Of a DNA stretch of 23,023 nucleotides, positions 8,114 to 15,586 are shown piece after piece. Under the pieces are notes generated by a model. It was not told the DNA's origin. It did not search any database and saw only the letters and a program-made list of their open reading frames with translations. This stretch comes from an uncultured Erysipelotrichaceae bacterium (GTDB lineage Bacteria; Bacillota_I; Bacilli_A; RFN20; CAG-826), in NCBI GenBank assembly GCA_902801805.1, contig CADCJP010000031.1:1-23023 (forward strand), read 5' to 3'. A program made the translations under genes and the position numbers. Numbering within the stretch: position 1 is the stretch's first letter; the number at the start of each line of letters is the position of its first letter.

Positions 8114-8681
8114 TAAAGAAAAACAAGAAGCAAAAGAAGCCGTTAAAGAAGAAAAAAACAAAGATAAGAAAAAAATCCAAGAATTAGAAGAAGAACTTGC
8201 TAAAGCAAATGCCGCAGTGGAGCATTGGAAAAATGAATATTACCGCGCTTATGCTGATACCAAGAACTTACGTACTAATTTAGAAAAAGAACATTCCGAA
8301 GCGATGAAATATCGCGCCATGGGATTTATCGAAGAATTACTTCCCGTACTTGATAGCTTCCATATGGCATTAGGCAATGAACCAACAAGCCCAGAAGTGA
8401 AAAATTACTTAGTGGGATTCCAATTCATCTACCGCAACTTCGTGAGTGCGTTAGAAAACGAAGGAGTGAAAGAAATCGCTCCAAACGTTGGAGATAAATT
8501 CTCTGACAAGAACATGGATGCCGTTGACGTCACTGAACAAGAAGGCGAAGAAAACCTCGTCACTAAAGTGTACGCGAAAGGCTACGAATTACATGGACGT
8601 CTCATTAGACCCGCAAGAGTTTCAGTGAGCAAAAATAAAAAAGAAGAACAACCAAAAGAAAGGCTTAATAGGAGGAAATAA
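8106..8681 (+). CDS. grpE: GrpE, nucleotide exchange factor for DnaK
   Basis: 191 residues. The N-terminal ~55 residues are highly charged and heptad-like, as expected for the long GrpE coiled coil. The signature AYADTKNLRTNLEKE follows, and the C-terminal beta domain carries GYELHGRLIRPARVSV, close to the family motif near the end. GrpE dimers release ADP from DnaK. AAGGAGGT at 8091-8098 sits seven bases before ATG 8106, inside the end of hrcA. The Lys/Glu/Arg-rich C-terminal extension of ~20 residues after the family motif is somewhat longer than usual. Confidence 0.96.
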   Translation: MPNKEKQEAKEAVKEEKNKDKKKIQELEEELAKANAAVEHWKNEYYRAYADTKNLRTNLEKEHSEAMKYRAMGFIEELLPVLDSFHMALGNEPTSPEVKNYLVGFQFIYRNFVSALENEGVKEIAPNVGDKFSDKNMDAVDVTEQEGEENLVTKVYAKGYELHGRLIRPARVSVSKNKKEEQPKERLNRRK

Positions 8682-8684
8682 ATT

Positions 8685-10517
8685 ATGGCAAAAGAAATTA
8701 TCTTAGGTATCGACTTAGGTACCACAAACTCAGTCGTCAGCTACTTACAAGCTGATGGTACAGTCAAAGTTATCCCAAACCCTGAAGGCACAGTGACAAC
8801 TCCATCTGTTGTTGCTTTTAAAGCAAACGGTGAAGAAATCGTTGGTAACGCTGCCAAACGTCAAGCTGTCACAAACCCAGATACAGTTAGTTCCGTTAAA
8901 AGAATTATGGGTACTGCCGAAAAGGTCTCTATTAAATGTGTGAACAAACAATTCACCCCACAAGAAATCTCCGCGAAGATTCTTGCTTACATGAAGAAAT
9001 ACGCTGAAGCCCACTTAGGTCAATCAGTGCAAAAAGCTGTTATTACAGTTCCTGCGTACTTCAACGATGCGCAAAGACAAGCAACAAAAGATGCTGGTCA
9101 AATTGCTGGCTTAGATGTTGTCCGTATTATTAACGAACCAACCGCTGCGGCCTTAGCCTATGGCTTAGAAAACGATAAATCTGAAAAGATCTTAGTCTTC
9201 GACTTAGGTGGTGGTACATTCGATGTCAGTATTCTTGATATCGGTGATGGTACATTCGAAGTTGTTAGTACCGCTGGTGATAACCACCTCGGTGGTGATG
9301 ACTGGGACCAAGTCGTTGCTGATTGGATTAAAGCCCAAATCAAGATTCAATCTAACGTTGATATCACTGATAAGGGTTCCTTACAAAGAATTAGAGAAGC
9401 TGCTGAAAAAGCGAAGATCGAACTCTCCGCTTCTATGGAAACAGTCATCTCCTTACCATTCATTAGCATGACCTCTGCTGGCCCAGTTAACTTCGAAGTC
9501 ACATTAACCCGTGCTAAATTCCAAGATTTAACAAGACATCTATTAGCTAGATGTGAAGAACCAGTCAGACGTGCCTTAAGCGATGCTCATATGTCCGCAA
9601 GCGAACTCAACCAAGTCTTATTAATTGGTGGTTCCATCCGTATGCCAGCTGTCCAAGAATTAGTCGCTAGATTAACAGGTAAGAAACCAAACTTATCCGT
9701 CAACCCAGATGAAGCTGTTTCTATCGGTGCGGCTTACCAAGGTGGTGTTGTCTCCGGTGATGTTAAAGACGTTGTCTTATTAGACGTCACTCCATTAACC
9801 TTAGGTATTGAAACCTTAGGTGGTGTCATGACTCCATTAATCACAAGAAACACAACCATCCCAACAACAAAGAGTCAAATCTTCTCAACCGCTGCGGATA
9901 ACCAACCAGCCGTTGACATCATGGTTTACCAAGGTGAAAGACCAATGGCCCATGATAATAAATTATTAGGTCACTTCCAACTCAATGGTATTAAACCAGC
10001 AAGACGTGGTGAACCAAGAATTGAAGTTACCTTCTCTATCGACGTTAACGGTATCGTTAAAGTTAACGCTAAAGACTTAGATACACAAAAAGAACAAAAT
10101 ATCACCATCTCTGGTAGCAATGGTCTTTCTAAAGAAGACATTGATAGAATGGTGAGAGAAGCGGAAGCTCACGCTGAAGAAGACGCCAAGCGTAAAGAAG
10201 AAATCGAACTCCGTAATAAAGCTGAAAGCTTAATTAACGATATCGACATCGCTATGCAAGAAAAAGGCGCCAGCATGGATCCAAACCAAAAAGAACAAAC
10301 ACAAAAATTACGCGATGAATTAAAGGCAGCGTTAGACAATAACGATATGGAAACTTTAAGAAAACGTATTAGTGAACTTGAACAAGCTGCCGCTTATATG
10401 CAACAAGCACAAGCTAACCAAGGTGCACAACCAAACGGTCAAGCAAATGAACAACAAACCGCTGGTTCAAACCCAGATGATGTCGTCGATGCTGACTTCA
10501 CAAGCAAAAACAACTAA
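8685..10517 (+). CDS. dnaK: DnaK, Hsp70 chaperone
   Basis: 610 residues. The ATPase domain starts with GIDLGTTNS and includes [13 protein letters not shown] and [15 protein letters not shown]. The interdomain linker is [12 protein letters not shown], followed by the substrate-binding beta domain and helical lid. The tail is Gln/Asn/Ala-rich and ends in a DDVVDADF motif close to the usual C-terminal EVVDADF. The region after KRIMG is short, matching Gram-positive DnaKs that lack the long insert of proteobacterial proteins. DnaK binds exposed hydrophobic segments with DnaJ delivering substrate and GrpE exchanging nucleotide. AGGAGG at 8670-8675 precedes ATG by nine bases, inside the end of grpE, so the genes are tightly linked. 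Confidence 0.98.
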   Translation: MAKEIILGIDLGTTNSVVSYLQADGTVKVIPNPEGTVTTPSVVAFKANGEEIVGNAAKRQAVTNPDTVSSVKRIMGTAEKVSIKCVNKQFTPQEISAKILAYMKKYAEAHLGQSVQKAVITVPAYFNDAQRQATKDAGQIAGLDVVRIINEPTAAALAYGLENDKSEKILVFDLGGGTFDVSILDIGDGTFEVVSTAGDNHLGGDDWDQVVADWIKAQIKIQSNVDITDKGSLQRIREAAEKAKIELSASMETVISLPFISMTSAGPVNFEVTLTRAKFQDLTRHLLARCEEPVRRALSDAHMSASELNQVLLIGGSIRMPAVQELVARLTGKKPNLSVNPDEAVSIGAAYQGGVVSGDVKDVVLLDVTPLTLGIETLGGVMTPLITRNTTIPTTKSQIFSTAADNQPAVDIMVYQGERPMAHDNKLLGHFQLNGIKPARRGEPRIEVTFSIDVNGIVKVNAKDLDTQKEQNITISGSNGLSKEDIDRMVREAEAHAEEDAKRKEEIELRNKAESLINDIDIAMQEKGASMDPNQKEQTQKLRDELKAALDNNDMETLRKRISELEQAAAYMQQAQANQGAQPNGQANEQQTAGSNPDDVVDADFTSKNN

Positions 10518-10536
10518 TTATTAAGAATATTTTCAA

Positions 10537-10566
10537 GCATATGTAGGGGCTTCGGCCCCTCTATGC
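10537..10566 (+). promoter_or_regulatory. UUCG-capped hairpin between dnaK and dnaJ
   Basis: GGGGC (10546-10550), TTCG loop, GCCCC (10555-10559) extend through an A-T pair and, across a small internal loop, GCATA (10537-10541) with TATGC (10562-10566). There is no T tract, so a full terminator is unlikely. It may act as a 3' stability or processing element that sets the ratio of DnaK to DnaJ. Confidence 0.6.
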
Positions 10567-10585
10567 GTGAATAGAAAGGAATATC

Positions 10586-11722
10586 ATGGCAAACAAAAGA
10601 GATCTTTACGAAGTCTTAGGTGTTTCTAAAAGTGCATCTAAAGATGAAATCAAAAGTGCTTATCGTAAACTCGCTAAAAAATACCATCCTGATAACCACG
10701 AAACTGGTGATGCAGAAAAGTTTAAAGAAGTACAAGAAGCTTATGACATTCTTTTCGATGACCAAAAAAGAAGTGCCTATGACCAATTCGGTTTTGCCGC
10801 TTTTGAACAAGGGGCTGGCCAACCAGGTTCTAATCCATTTGAAGGTGGATTCGGTGGCTTTGGTGGTGCGGATGGCGTAGACTTAGGCGATATCTTCTCA
10901 TCATTCTTCGGTGGTGGTCGTCGTTCCCAAAGAACGAGCACCGGTCCAAGAAGAGGCAACGACGCTATTGTGCGTGTAAAAGTCGACTTCATGGATACCA
11001 TCTTAGGCCGTGATATTGAAATTCCTTTGACTGTTGATGAACAATGTTCATACTGCCATGGAACAGGGGCAAAAACACCTAACGATGTCCAAACCTGTCC
11101 TAACTGTGGCGGACACGGTTATGTCAGAGTGCAAAGAAGAAGCCTCTTTGGTGTCATCGAACAACAAGAAACATGTTCCCGCTGCAATGGGTCAGGTAAG
11201 ATTATTACTAATCCATGTCCTAACTGTGGCGGTAAAGGCTATAACCGCGTTAAGAAGAACGTTAAGGTTCACATTATCGCCGGTATCAATAACGGACAAC
11301 AAATCCGTGTCCAAGGTTTAGGCGAAAGAGGCGCTAACGGTGGTCCTAATGGTGACTTATTCGTTGAAGTGAACGTCAAACCACATCAATACTTCAAAAG
11401 AGATGGCAATGATATCCACTTAACAGTACCTGTCGATTTTATCGACGCGATCCTTGGTACAAGCGTGGATGTCCCAACCGTCTATGGAGAAGCCACTCTT
11501 AATATTCCTGCCGGTACGCAACCTGGACAAATCTTCAGAATGCGTGGCCAAGGTGTGAAAGATTTAAGAAGTGGAAAACCTGGTGATCAATATGTCCATT
11601 TAGACATCAAGATGCCAACTTCCTTAAATAGAAAACAGAAAGATTTATTAACGCAATATCGTAATGAAATCGGTAAAGACGATTCCTTACTAGCGAAATT
11701 CAAAAAAATCTTCAAAAAATAA
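10586..11722 (+). CDS. dnaJ: DnaJ, Hsp40 co-chaperone
   Basis: 378 residues, a type I DnaJ. The J domain (residues ~5-68) has the HPD motif in KYHPDNHE. A Gly/Phe-rich stretch follows at ~75-110. Four CxxCxGxG zinc repeats (CSYCHGTG, CPNCGGHG, CSRCNGSG, CPNCGGKG) are intact, then come the two substrate-binding beta domains. DnaJ delivers unfolded protein to DnaK and stimulates its ATPase. AAAGG at 10576-10580 lies about five bases before ATG 10586. It is the last gene of the operon; the prmA gene that often follows dnaJ in Bacillota is not here. Confidence 0.98.
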   Translation: MANKRDLYEVLGVSKSASKDEIKSAYRKLAKKYHPDNHETGDAEKFKEVQEAYDILFDDQKRSAYDQFGFAAFEQGAGQPGSNPFEGGFGGFGGADGVDLGDIFSSFFGGGRRSQRTSTGPRRGNDAIVRVKVDFMDTILGRDIEIPLTVDEQCSYCHGTGAKTPNDVQTCPNCGGHGYVRVQRRSLFGVIEQQETCSRCNGSGKIITNPCPNCGGKGYNRVKKNVKVHIIAGINNGQQIRVQGLGERGANGGPNGDLFVEVNVKPHQYFKRDGNDIHLTVPVDFIDAILGTSVDVPTVYGEATLNIPAGTQPGQIFRMRGQGVKDLRSGKPGDQYVHLDIKMPTSLNRKQKDLLTQYRNEIGKDDSLLAKFKKIFKK

Positions 11723-11747
11723 ACCGGATTTATCCGGTTTTTTCTTT
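11721..11747 (+). terminator. Rho-independent terminator after dnaJ
   Basis: AAACCGGA (11721-11728), loop TTTA, TCCGGTTT (11733-11740), then a T-rich tract. The eight-pair stem overlaps the last two bases of the dnaJ stop codon and closes the heat-shock operon. Confidence 0.9.
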
Positions 11748-11790
11748 TCTCAAAAATTATTTTTCACTTTTTTAGGAAAAATCTTTGTTT

Positions 11791-11817
11791 CGCCTCCTAT
11801 TAGTTAAGTAGGAGGTG
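11791..11817 (+). promoter_or_regulatory. Hairpin sequestering the SD of the C39-membrane gene
   Basis: CGCCTCCTA (11791-11799) pairs with TAGGAGGTG (11809-11817) across a nine-base loop, nine pairs with one G-T wobble. The right arm is a near-ideal Shine-Dalgarno sequence four bases before ATG 11822. When folded, the ribosome site would be hidden. The left arm is in effect a copy of the 16S anti-SD. The pairing is visible in the sequence; regulation is inferred. Confidence 0.7.
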
Positions 11818-11821
11818 TTAA

Positions 11822-13030
11822 ATGTACTATATCCCACAATTAAGTAATTCAAGCTGTGGCATGGCATGTCTAAAAATGCTCCTTGCCATTGTTCACAAAG
11901 ATGAAGGCTATCTTTATCTAAATGAAGACGAAAACCATGGACAATACTCTTATCAAGACCTCGTTATCGAAGCACAGAGATACGATGTGACACTCATCGG
12001 GGCAAAATACGATGATAAAGACGATTTGAGACATCTTGATAAGTTTCCTGTGATTTTAACCGTTGTCAATCCAAACGAGACTGTACACGCCCTTTTAGTT
12101 AGTAAAAGAAAAGGTAATCGCGTGAAAGTTCATGATCCCGCTAAAGGCATCTACTGGCAAAAGCTCAGCCAGCTCATTCCTTTATGGGACGGAACCTTAC
12201 TAGCCGTTAATAACGTGGAGAGGAAACCCTATCCTCACATGGTGGTTGACACCAAAGATCATAAAGGTACTCTTGTTTCAGCGCTTTTCCAAACTGTGAC
12301 TGCGCTTCTTATTGGCCTAGCGACTTTCTTTATGAAGCCAGATGGTGGATATCTCTACCCAATCCTATTTATCGCTGGCAGTTTGGTAAGTGAGATTCTA
12401 CTGCGTTATGTACTACTCAAGCGCATGCAACGATACGACAGGTATATTAGGAGATTTTTACCTTATGTCCGTAATCGTGATTTCTTTGAGTTTTATAAGC
12501 GCAGTCAAGAATACAAGAAATGCTCTATGAGCATAGGTCTTAATTTAGTCTTCTCGGTACTTATAGTCATACTCATCTGCACAATTTCACTCATCAATTC
12601 TTTGGATTATCTCATTTTGATAATTGCTTCTCTTTTAGGCGCCTACCTCGATGCGTTTTTCTTTTCCCCTTACAAAAACGCGATCGCTAAGGACGTCATG
12701 ATGGAGGAAAACGAGCTCAGAGAGACCAAAGATGCACTTGGAGTGGAAATGAAGGTTAAAACAATGGAGTTGAAGTCCTACCGATATGCATATCTGGAAT
12801 TTGCTAAAAAAGCCGTGGTGGGCTTCTTCATGTTAGCCGCGAGTGTGATTCTATGTTTAATTGAGAAGAGCTTTAGCATCACTAATGTCATCTTTTATAT
12901 GTGCTTGAGCGTTTTACTCTATCAATCATTAGCCCCAATATTCGGCTATGACAGTAGAGTGGAGGAGAACTTGCTTTGCAAAGCGAGAATTAATAATGTC
13001 GTTCATCTAGATGAAATTAATAGTAAATAG
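11822..13030 (+). CDS. Peptidase C39-domain membrane protein lacking an ABC ATPase domain
   Basis: 402 residues. Residues 1-130 match a peptidase C39 (double-glycine leader peptidase) domain: Gln6 as oxyanion residue, Cys12 in SSCGMACLKML, His89 in ETVHALLV and Asp105 in VHDPAKG, so the catalytic set looks complete. Residues ~145-375 contain six hydrophobic helices (about 150-171, 176-198, 236-257, 261-281, 329-347, 352-374), the number in one ABC exporter membrane domain. The protein stops after a ~28-residue tail; the nucleotide-binding domain of peptidase-containing ABC transporters is missing, and no ATPase gene follows. It may cleave leader peptides at the membrane, work with an ATPase encoded elsewhere, or be a remnant. 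No double-glycine precursor gene is visible in the window. It occupies the dnaJ-ybeY interval where many relatives carry prmA and rsmE. Confidence 0.75.
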   Translation: MYYIPQLSNSSCGMACLKMLLAIVHKDEGYLYLNEDENHGQYSYQDLVIEAQRYDVTLIGAKYDDKDDLRHLDKFPVILTVVNPNETVHALLVSKRKGNRVKVHDPAKGIYWQKLSQLIPLWDGTLLAVNNVERKPYPHMVVDTKDHKGTLVSALFQTVTALLIGLATFFMKPDGGYLYPILFIAGSLVSEILLRYVLLKRMQRYDRYIRRFLPYVRNRDFFEFYKRSQEYKKCSMSIGLNLVFSVLIVILICTISLINSLDYLILIIASLLGAYLDAFFFSPYKNAIAKDVMMEENELRETKDALGVEMKVKTMELKSYRYAYLEFAKKAVVGFFMLAASVILCLIEKSFSITNVIFYMCLSVLLYQSLAPIFGYDSRVEENLLCKARINNVVHLDEINSK

Positions 13031-13040
13031 TGTTGAATAA

Positions 13041-13049
13041 TGCTATGAT
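13041..13049 (+). promoter_or_regulatory. Extended -10 promoter for ybeY, giving a nearly leaderless mRNA
   Basis: TGCTATGAT is an extended -10 element (TGn plus TATGAT, five of six to TATAAT). The A of ATG 13056 lies seven bases after the hexamer, where transcription would be expected to start. No SD precedes the gene and no proper -35 is seen at normal spacing. Confidence 0.5.
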
Positions 13050-13055
13050 TTTATC

Positions 13056-13499
13056 ATGGAACTAGATTTTAATTCTTTTGACGAGTCATTGAATGACTAT
13101 CAATCCGTATACGAAGAGTTAATCACAAAGACACTAAATCATTTGGGTCTCCATTTTGATCCATATATTAGTGTGACTTTTGTGGACAATGAATTTATTC
13201 ATAACATTAACCGCGATTATCGTCATATTGACCGTCCAACTGATGTCATCTCTTTTGCTTTTCTCGATGGAGATGAAAATAAAGATAAAATCTTTCAGTC
13301 AAACGCAATGGTGGTTCTTGGTGAAATCTATATTTCCTTTGATAAAGCTAGAGAACAAGCTTTAGCTTATGGCCATAGCCTCGACAGAGAATTAAAGTTC
13401 CTTTTTGTCCATGGCTTATTGCATCTTCTTGGCTATGACCATATGACTAAGGAAGATGAGAAAATAATGTTTGCTTTGCAAGATGAAATCTTGGCGTGA
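13056..13499 (+). CDS. ybeY: YbeY, endoribonuclease / 16S rRNA maturation factor
   Basis: 147 residues. The zinc-binding signature HGLLHLLGYDH (HxxxHxxxxxH) is intact near the C-terminus, and DVISFAF and GEIYIS are the other conserved YbeY segments. YbeY is a metal-dependent RNase needed for 16S rRNA 3' end maturation and 70S quality control. There is no SD; the predicted promoter places the transcript start at or next to the ATG. Its stop TGA is the one clear TGA stop in the window. It opens the ybeY-cdd-era-recO-glyS run; dgkA, often between ybeY and cdd in Bacillota, is absent. Confidence 0.95.
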   Translation: MELDFNSFDESLNDYQSVYEELITKTLNHLGLHFDPYISVTFVDNEFIHNINRDYRHIDRPTDVISFAFLDGDENKDKIFQSNAMVVLGEIYISFDKAREQALAYGHSLDRELKFLFVHGLLHLLGYDHMTKEDEKIMFALQDEILA

Positions 13500-13506
13500 G
13501 GTGCAT

Positions 13507-13908
13507 ATGAAAAATAATGAATTAGTGAAAGCCGCTACAGAAGCGAGAAACTTATCTTATAGCCCATATTCTAAATTCAAAGTGGGTGCTGCCTTACTTT
13601 GTAACGATGGTAAGGTTTTTAAGGGTGCGAATATCGAAAACTCTTCATACCCATTATGTATGTGCGCTGAAAGAAACGCGCTCTATAATGCGATGATGAA
13701 CGGCTATAAAAAAGAAGACTTTGCTGCTTTAGCCATTTCCGCTGATACTGATGAACCATGTTCACCATGTGGTGCTTGCCGTCAAGTCATTAGTGAACTC
13801 TTCCCAAGAGATGGTGTGATCGTTCTTGCAAATTTAAAAGGTGACGTGAAAGAGACCAATATTGAAGAGCTCCTTCCATTTGCCTTTTCTGGAGACGATT
13901 TAAAATAA
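13507..13908 (+). CDS. cdd: Cytidine deaminase
   Basis: 133 residues from ATG 13507, which gives a normal tetrameric-type Cdd length. An upstream in-frame ATG at 13471 lies within ybeY and is rejected. Catalytic zinc motifs are CAERNA (Cys, and Glu as proton shuttle) and PCSPCGACRQV (two Cys ligands). KFKVGAAL and GANIENSSYP form the substrate-binding region. It deaminates cytidine and deoxycytidine to uridine and deoxyuridine for pyrimidine salvage. GAGGTG at 13498-13503 is the likely SD, overlapping the ybeY stop. Its stop shares a base with the era start (TAATG). Confidence 0.96.
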   Translation: MKNNELVKAATEARNLSYSPYSKFKVGAALLCNDGKVFKGANIENSSYPLCMCAERNALYNAMMNGYKKEDFAALAISADTDEPCSPCGACRQVISELFPRDGVIVLANLKGDVKETNIEELLPFAFSGDDLK

Positions 13909-14792
13909 TGAAATCAGGTTTTGTTGCCATCTTAGGCCGCCCAAATGTGGGCAAGTCAACTTTGTTGAATGGTTTAATTAACCATAATGTTTCAATTGTT
14001 ACCGATAAATCACAAACAACAAGAAACAATATCATCGGCATCTATAACGATGAGAATACACAAATCGTTTTTCTTGATACTCCAGGTATCCATAAACCAA
14101 AAGCTCAATTAGGCCAAGAAATGAACAACATGGCTTATAGCGCTGCTCATGATGTTGATGTAGCGATTTTAGTAGTGGACGCTTCTAAACCATTTGGTGA
14201 AGGCGATAATTATATTATCGAACACTTAGATATTCATCACTGCCCACTCATTATTGTTTTTAACAAAATCGATTTAGCGAGATTAGACAAAGCTGAAGAA
14301 TTAAAGAAGACTTATCGTGCTTTCTTTAAAGACGCTATCTTTATTGATACCGTTGCTAAAGAAGGATTCAATATTGATGAAATCATCAAAAAGGTTTCTG
14401 CCTTATTACCAGAAGGACCAGCGTATTACCCACCAGAAATGATTACCGATAAAGATGAAATCTTCCGTATCAAAGAAATCATCCGTGAGAAGGTCTTAAA
14501 ATCCTTAAGAGAAGAAGTTCCGCATTCAGTGGCCATATACATGGAGCACATTGAATGGGAGAAAAAGCCTCTCACAATTTTAGCTTCTATTATCGTCGAA
14601 AAAGAAAGCCAAAAAGGCATTGTTATCGGTAAAGGCGGACAACGCATTAAAGAAATCGGTAGCAAAGCTAGACAAAGCATTGAAAGACTTTTAAACCAAC
14701 ACGTTTACTTAGAACTTAAAGTAAAAGTGGATGAAGACTGGAGAAACGCTCCATCTTCTTTAAAAGAATACGGATATAAATACGAAAAATAA
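13908..14792 (+). CDS. era: Era, ribosome-assembly GTPase
   Basis: 294 residues. GTPase motifs are GRPNVGKST (G1), an Era-type switch I with TTRNNIIGI, DTPGIH (G3) and NKID (G4). The C-terminal KH domain contains IVIGKGGQRIKEIG, and the protein ends in the usual SLKEYGYKYEK-like tail. Era binds the 3' end of 16S rRNA, including the anti-SD region, and assists 30S maturation, a role linked to YbeY two genes upstream. Translation is coupled to cdd by the TAATG overlap and no separate SD is seen. Confidence 0.97.
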   Translation: MKSGFVAILGRPNVGKSTLLNGLINHNVSIVTDKSQTTRNNIIGIYNDENTQIVFLDTPGIHKPKAQLGQEMNNMAYSAAHDVDVAILVVDASKPFGEGDNYIIEHLDIHHCPLIIVFNKIDLARLDKAEELKKTYRAFFKDAIFIDTVAKEGFNIDEIIKKVSALLPEGPAYYPPEMITDKDEIFRIKEIIREKVLKSLREEVPHSVAIYMEHIEWEKKPLTILASIIVEKESQKGIVIGKGGQRIKEIGSKARQSIERLLNQHVYLELKVKVDEDWRNAPSSLKEYGYKYEK

Positions 14793-14794
14793 AA

Positions 14795-15494
14795 ATGAAG
14801 ATAATTGTTTTATCAATTAACCCCTATAAAGAAAAAGATGCGATATAGCGAAAAGGAAACAATCACCTTTTTAGCGCGTGGAATCAAAGATCCTAAAAGC
14901 AAGAACTCCGCTTTAAACAATCTTTTAACCGTCGCCGACATCGAACTAATGGATGGAGACTTTAAGTATCCAATCTTAAAAAGTTCAAAACCTTTATTCT
15001 CTTCTTTGAAGATGGAGATGGATGAGAAGTACTTAGCGAGTCTCATCTTGATGGATGAAATGATGCTTAATCTCTTTCCTAGTGAAGAACAATACATCAT
15101 GTTTCCATACTTGGAAAAAGCCGTGGAAACACTTAAAGATAAAAACGATTGGTTAATGACCTTGCTTTTATTAATGAGTCATGTCATTCGTTTAGGCGGA
15201 TTCCAACTTGAAGTGAACAAATGCGTTATTTGTGGTCATAGAAACGGTATCGTTGCCTTTTCATTCAATGATGGTGGTTTTATTTGTAAAGACTGCTACG
15301 ACACAGATGTGGACCGCGACTTAAACAAAACACAAATGCTTCTCTTAAGAGAAATCGTTAATTGTCCTGACTTTAGCTTAATTGAAAAAGAATTTAACCA
15401 AGAAGATGCGATGGTCTTATTTACCAAGTTTTACCAATACATCGAGGAAGCTTTTGGCTATCGCTTTAAGAACATCCGCTTGCTTATTGAATAA
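14795..15494 (+). CDS. recO: RecO, recombination mediator, with apparent frame break near the N-terminus
   Basis: Two reading frames are needed. From ATG 14795, one frame encodes [17 protein letters not shown], which fits the RecO N-terminal OB fold (compare the usual VLxxxPYxExD pattern), then hits TAG at 14846. The next frame, open from TTG 14805 (ATG 14838), encodes [19 protein letters not shown], the following RecO segment, and runs to 15494. Compared with the family about five residues between the two parts also seem missing, so a small out-of-frame deletion, or a base error at the A5 run 14832-14836, would explain it. The rest looks functional: a helical domain and a zinc finger with CVIC and CKDC. 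RecO loads RecA onto SSB-coated DNA with RecR. If translated from 14838 the product would lack the first OB-fold strands. The gene lies between era and glyS as in other Bacillota. Confidence 0.85.
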
Positions 15495-15523
15495 TAAAAG
15501 TCCATAATAACACTCATAATAGG

Positions 15524-15552
15524 TTGACAACAATTCACGGAAATAATAGCAT
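15524..15552 (+). promoter_or_regulatory. Candidate promoter for glyS
   Basis: A perfect -35 TTGACA (15524-15529), 17 bases, then TAGCAT (15547-15552), four of six to the -10 consensus. The predicted start is near 15559, leaving a leader of about 28 bases with the SD GAGGGAG at 15574-15580. Confidence 0.45.
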
Positions 15553-15573
15553 TCTTCATGCATGCATATTATT
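15542..15573 (+). repeat. Inverted repeat directly before the glyS SD
   Basis: AATAATAGCAT (15542-15552) pairs with ATGCATATTATT (15562-15573) through 11 pairs with one bulged A and a nine-base loop. It ends one base before the SD. It could form in read-through mRNA from recO or serve as a DNA operator overlapping the promoter. The 92-base gap is too short for a T-box. Confidence 0.55.
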
Positions 15574-15586
15574 GAGGGAGCATATT

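Noticed and set aside
13497..13499. Reassignment of TGA to tryptophan as in Mycoplasma
   Set aside because: Conserved tryptophans in GlyRS, RpoD and HemW are TGG, no in-frame TGA is found inside conserved genes, and ybeY ends at TGA with the expected length.
14832..14848. Programmed ribosomal frameshift in recO
   Set aside because: The A-rich stretch is tempting, but a +1 shift is needed, no stimulatory structure or known slippery motif is clear, and family residues appear to be missing, which fits mutation or sequence error better.
15495..15586. T-box riboswitch before glyS
   Set aside because: The gap is only 92 bases, with no stem I, specifier loop or T-box consensus and no terminator.
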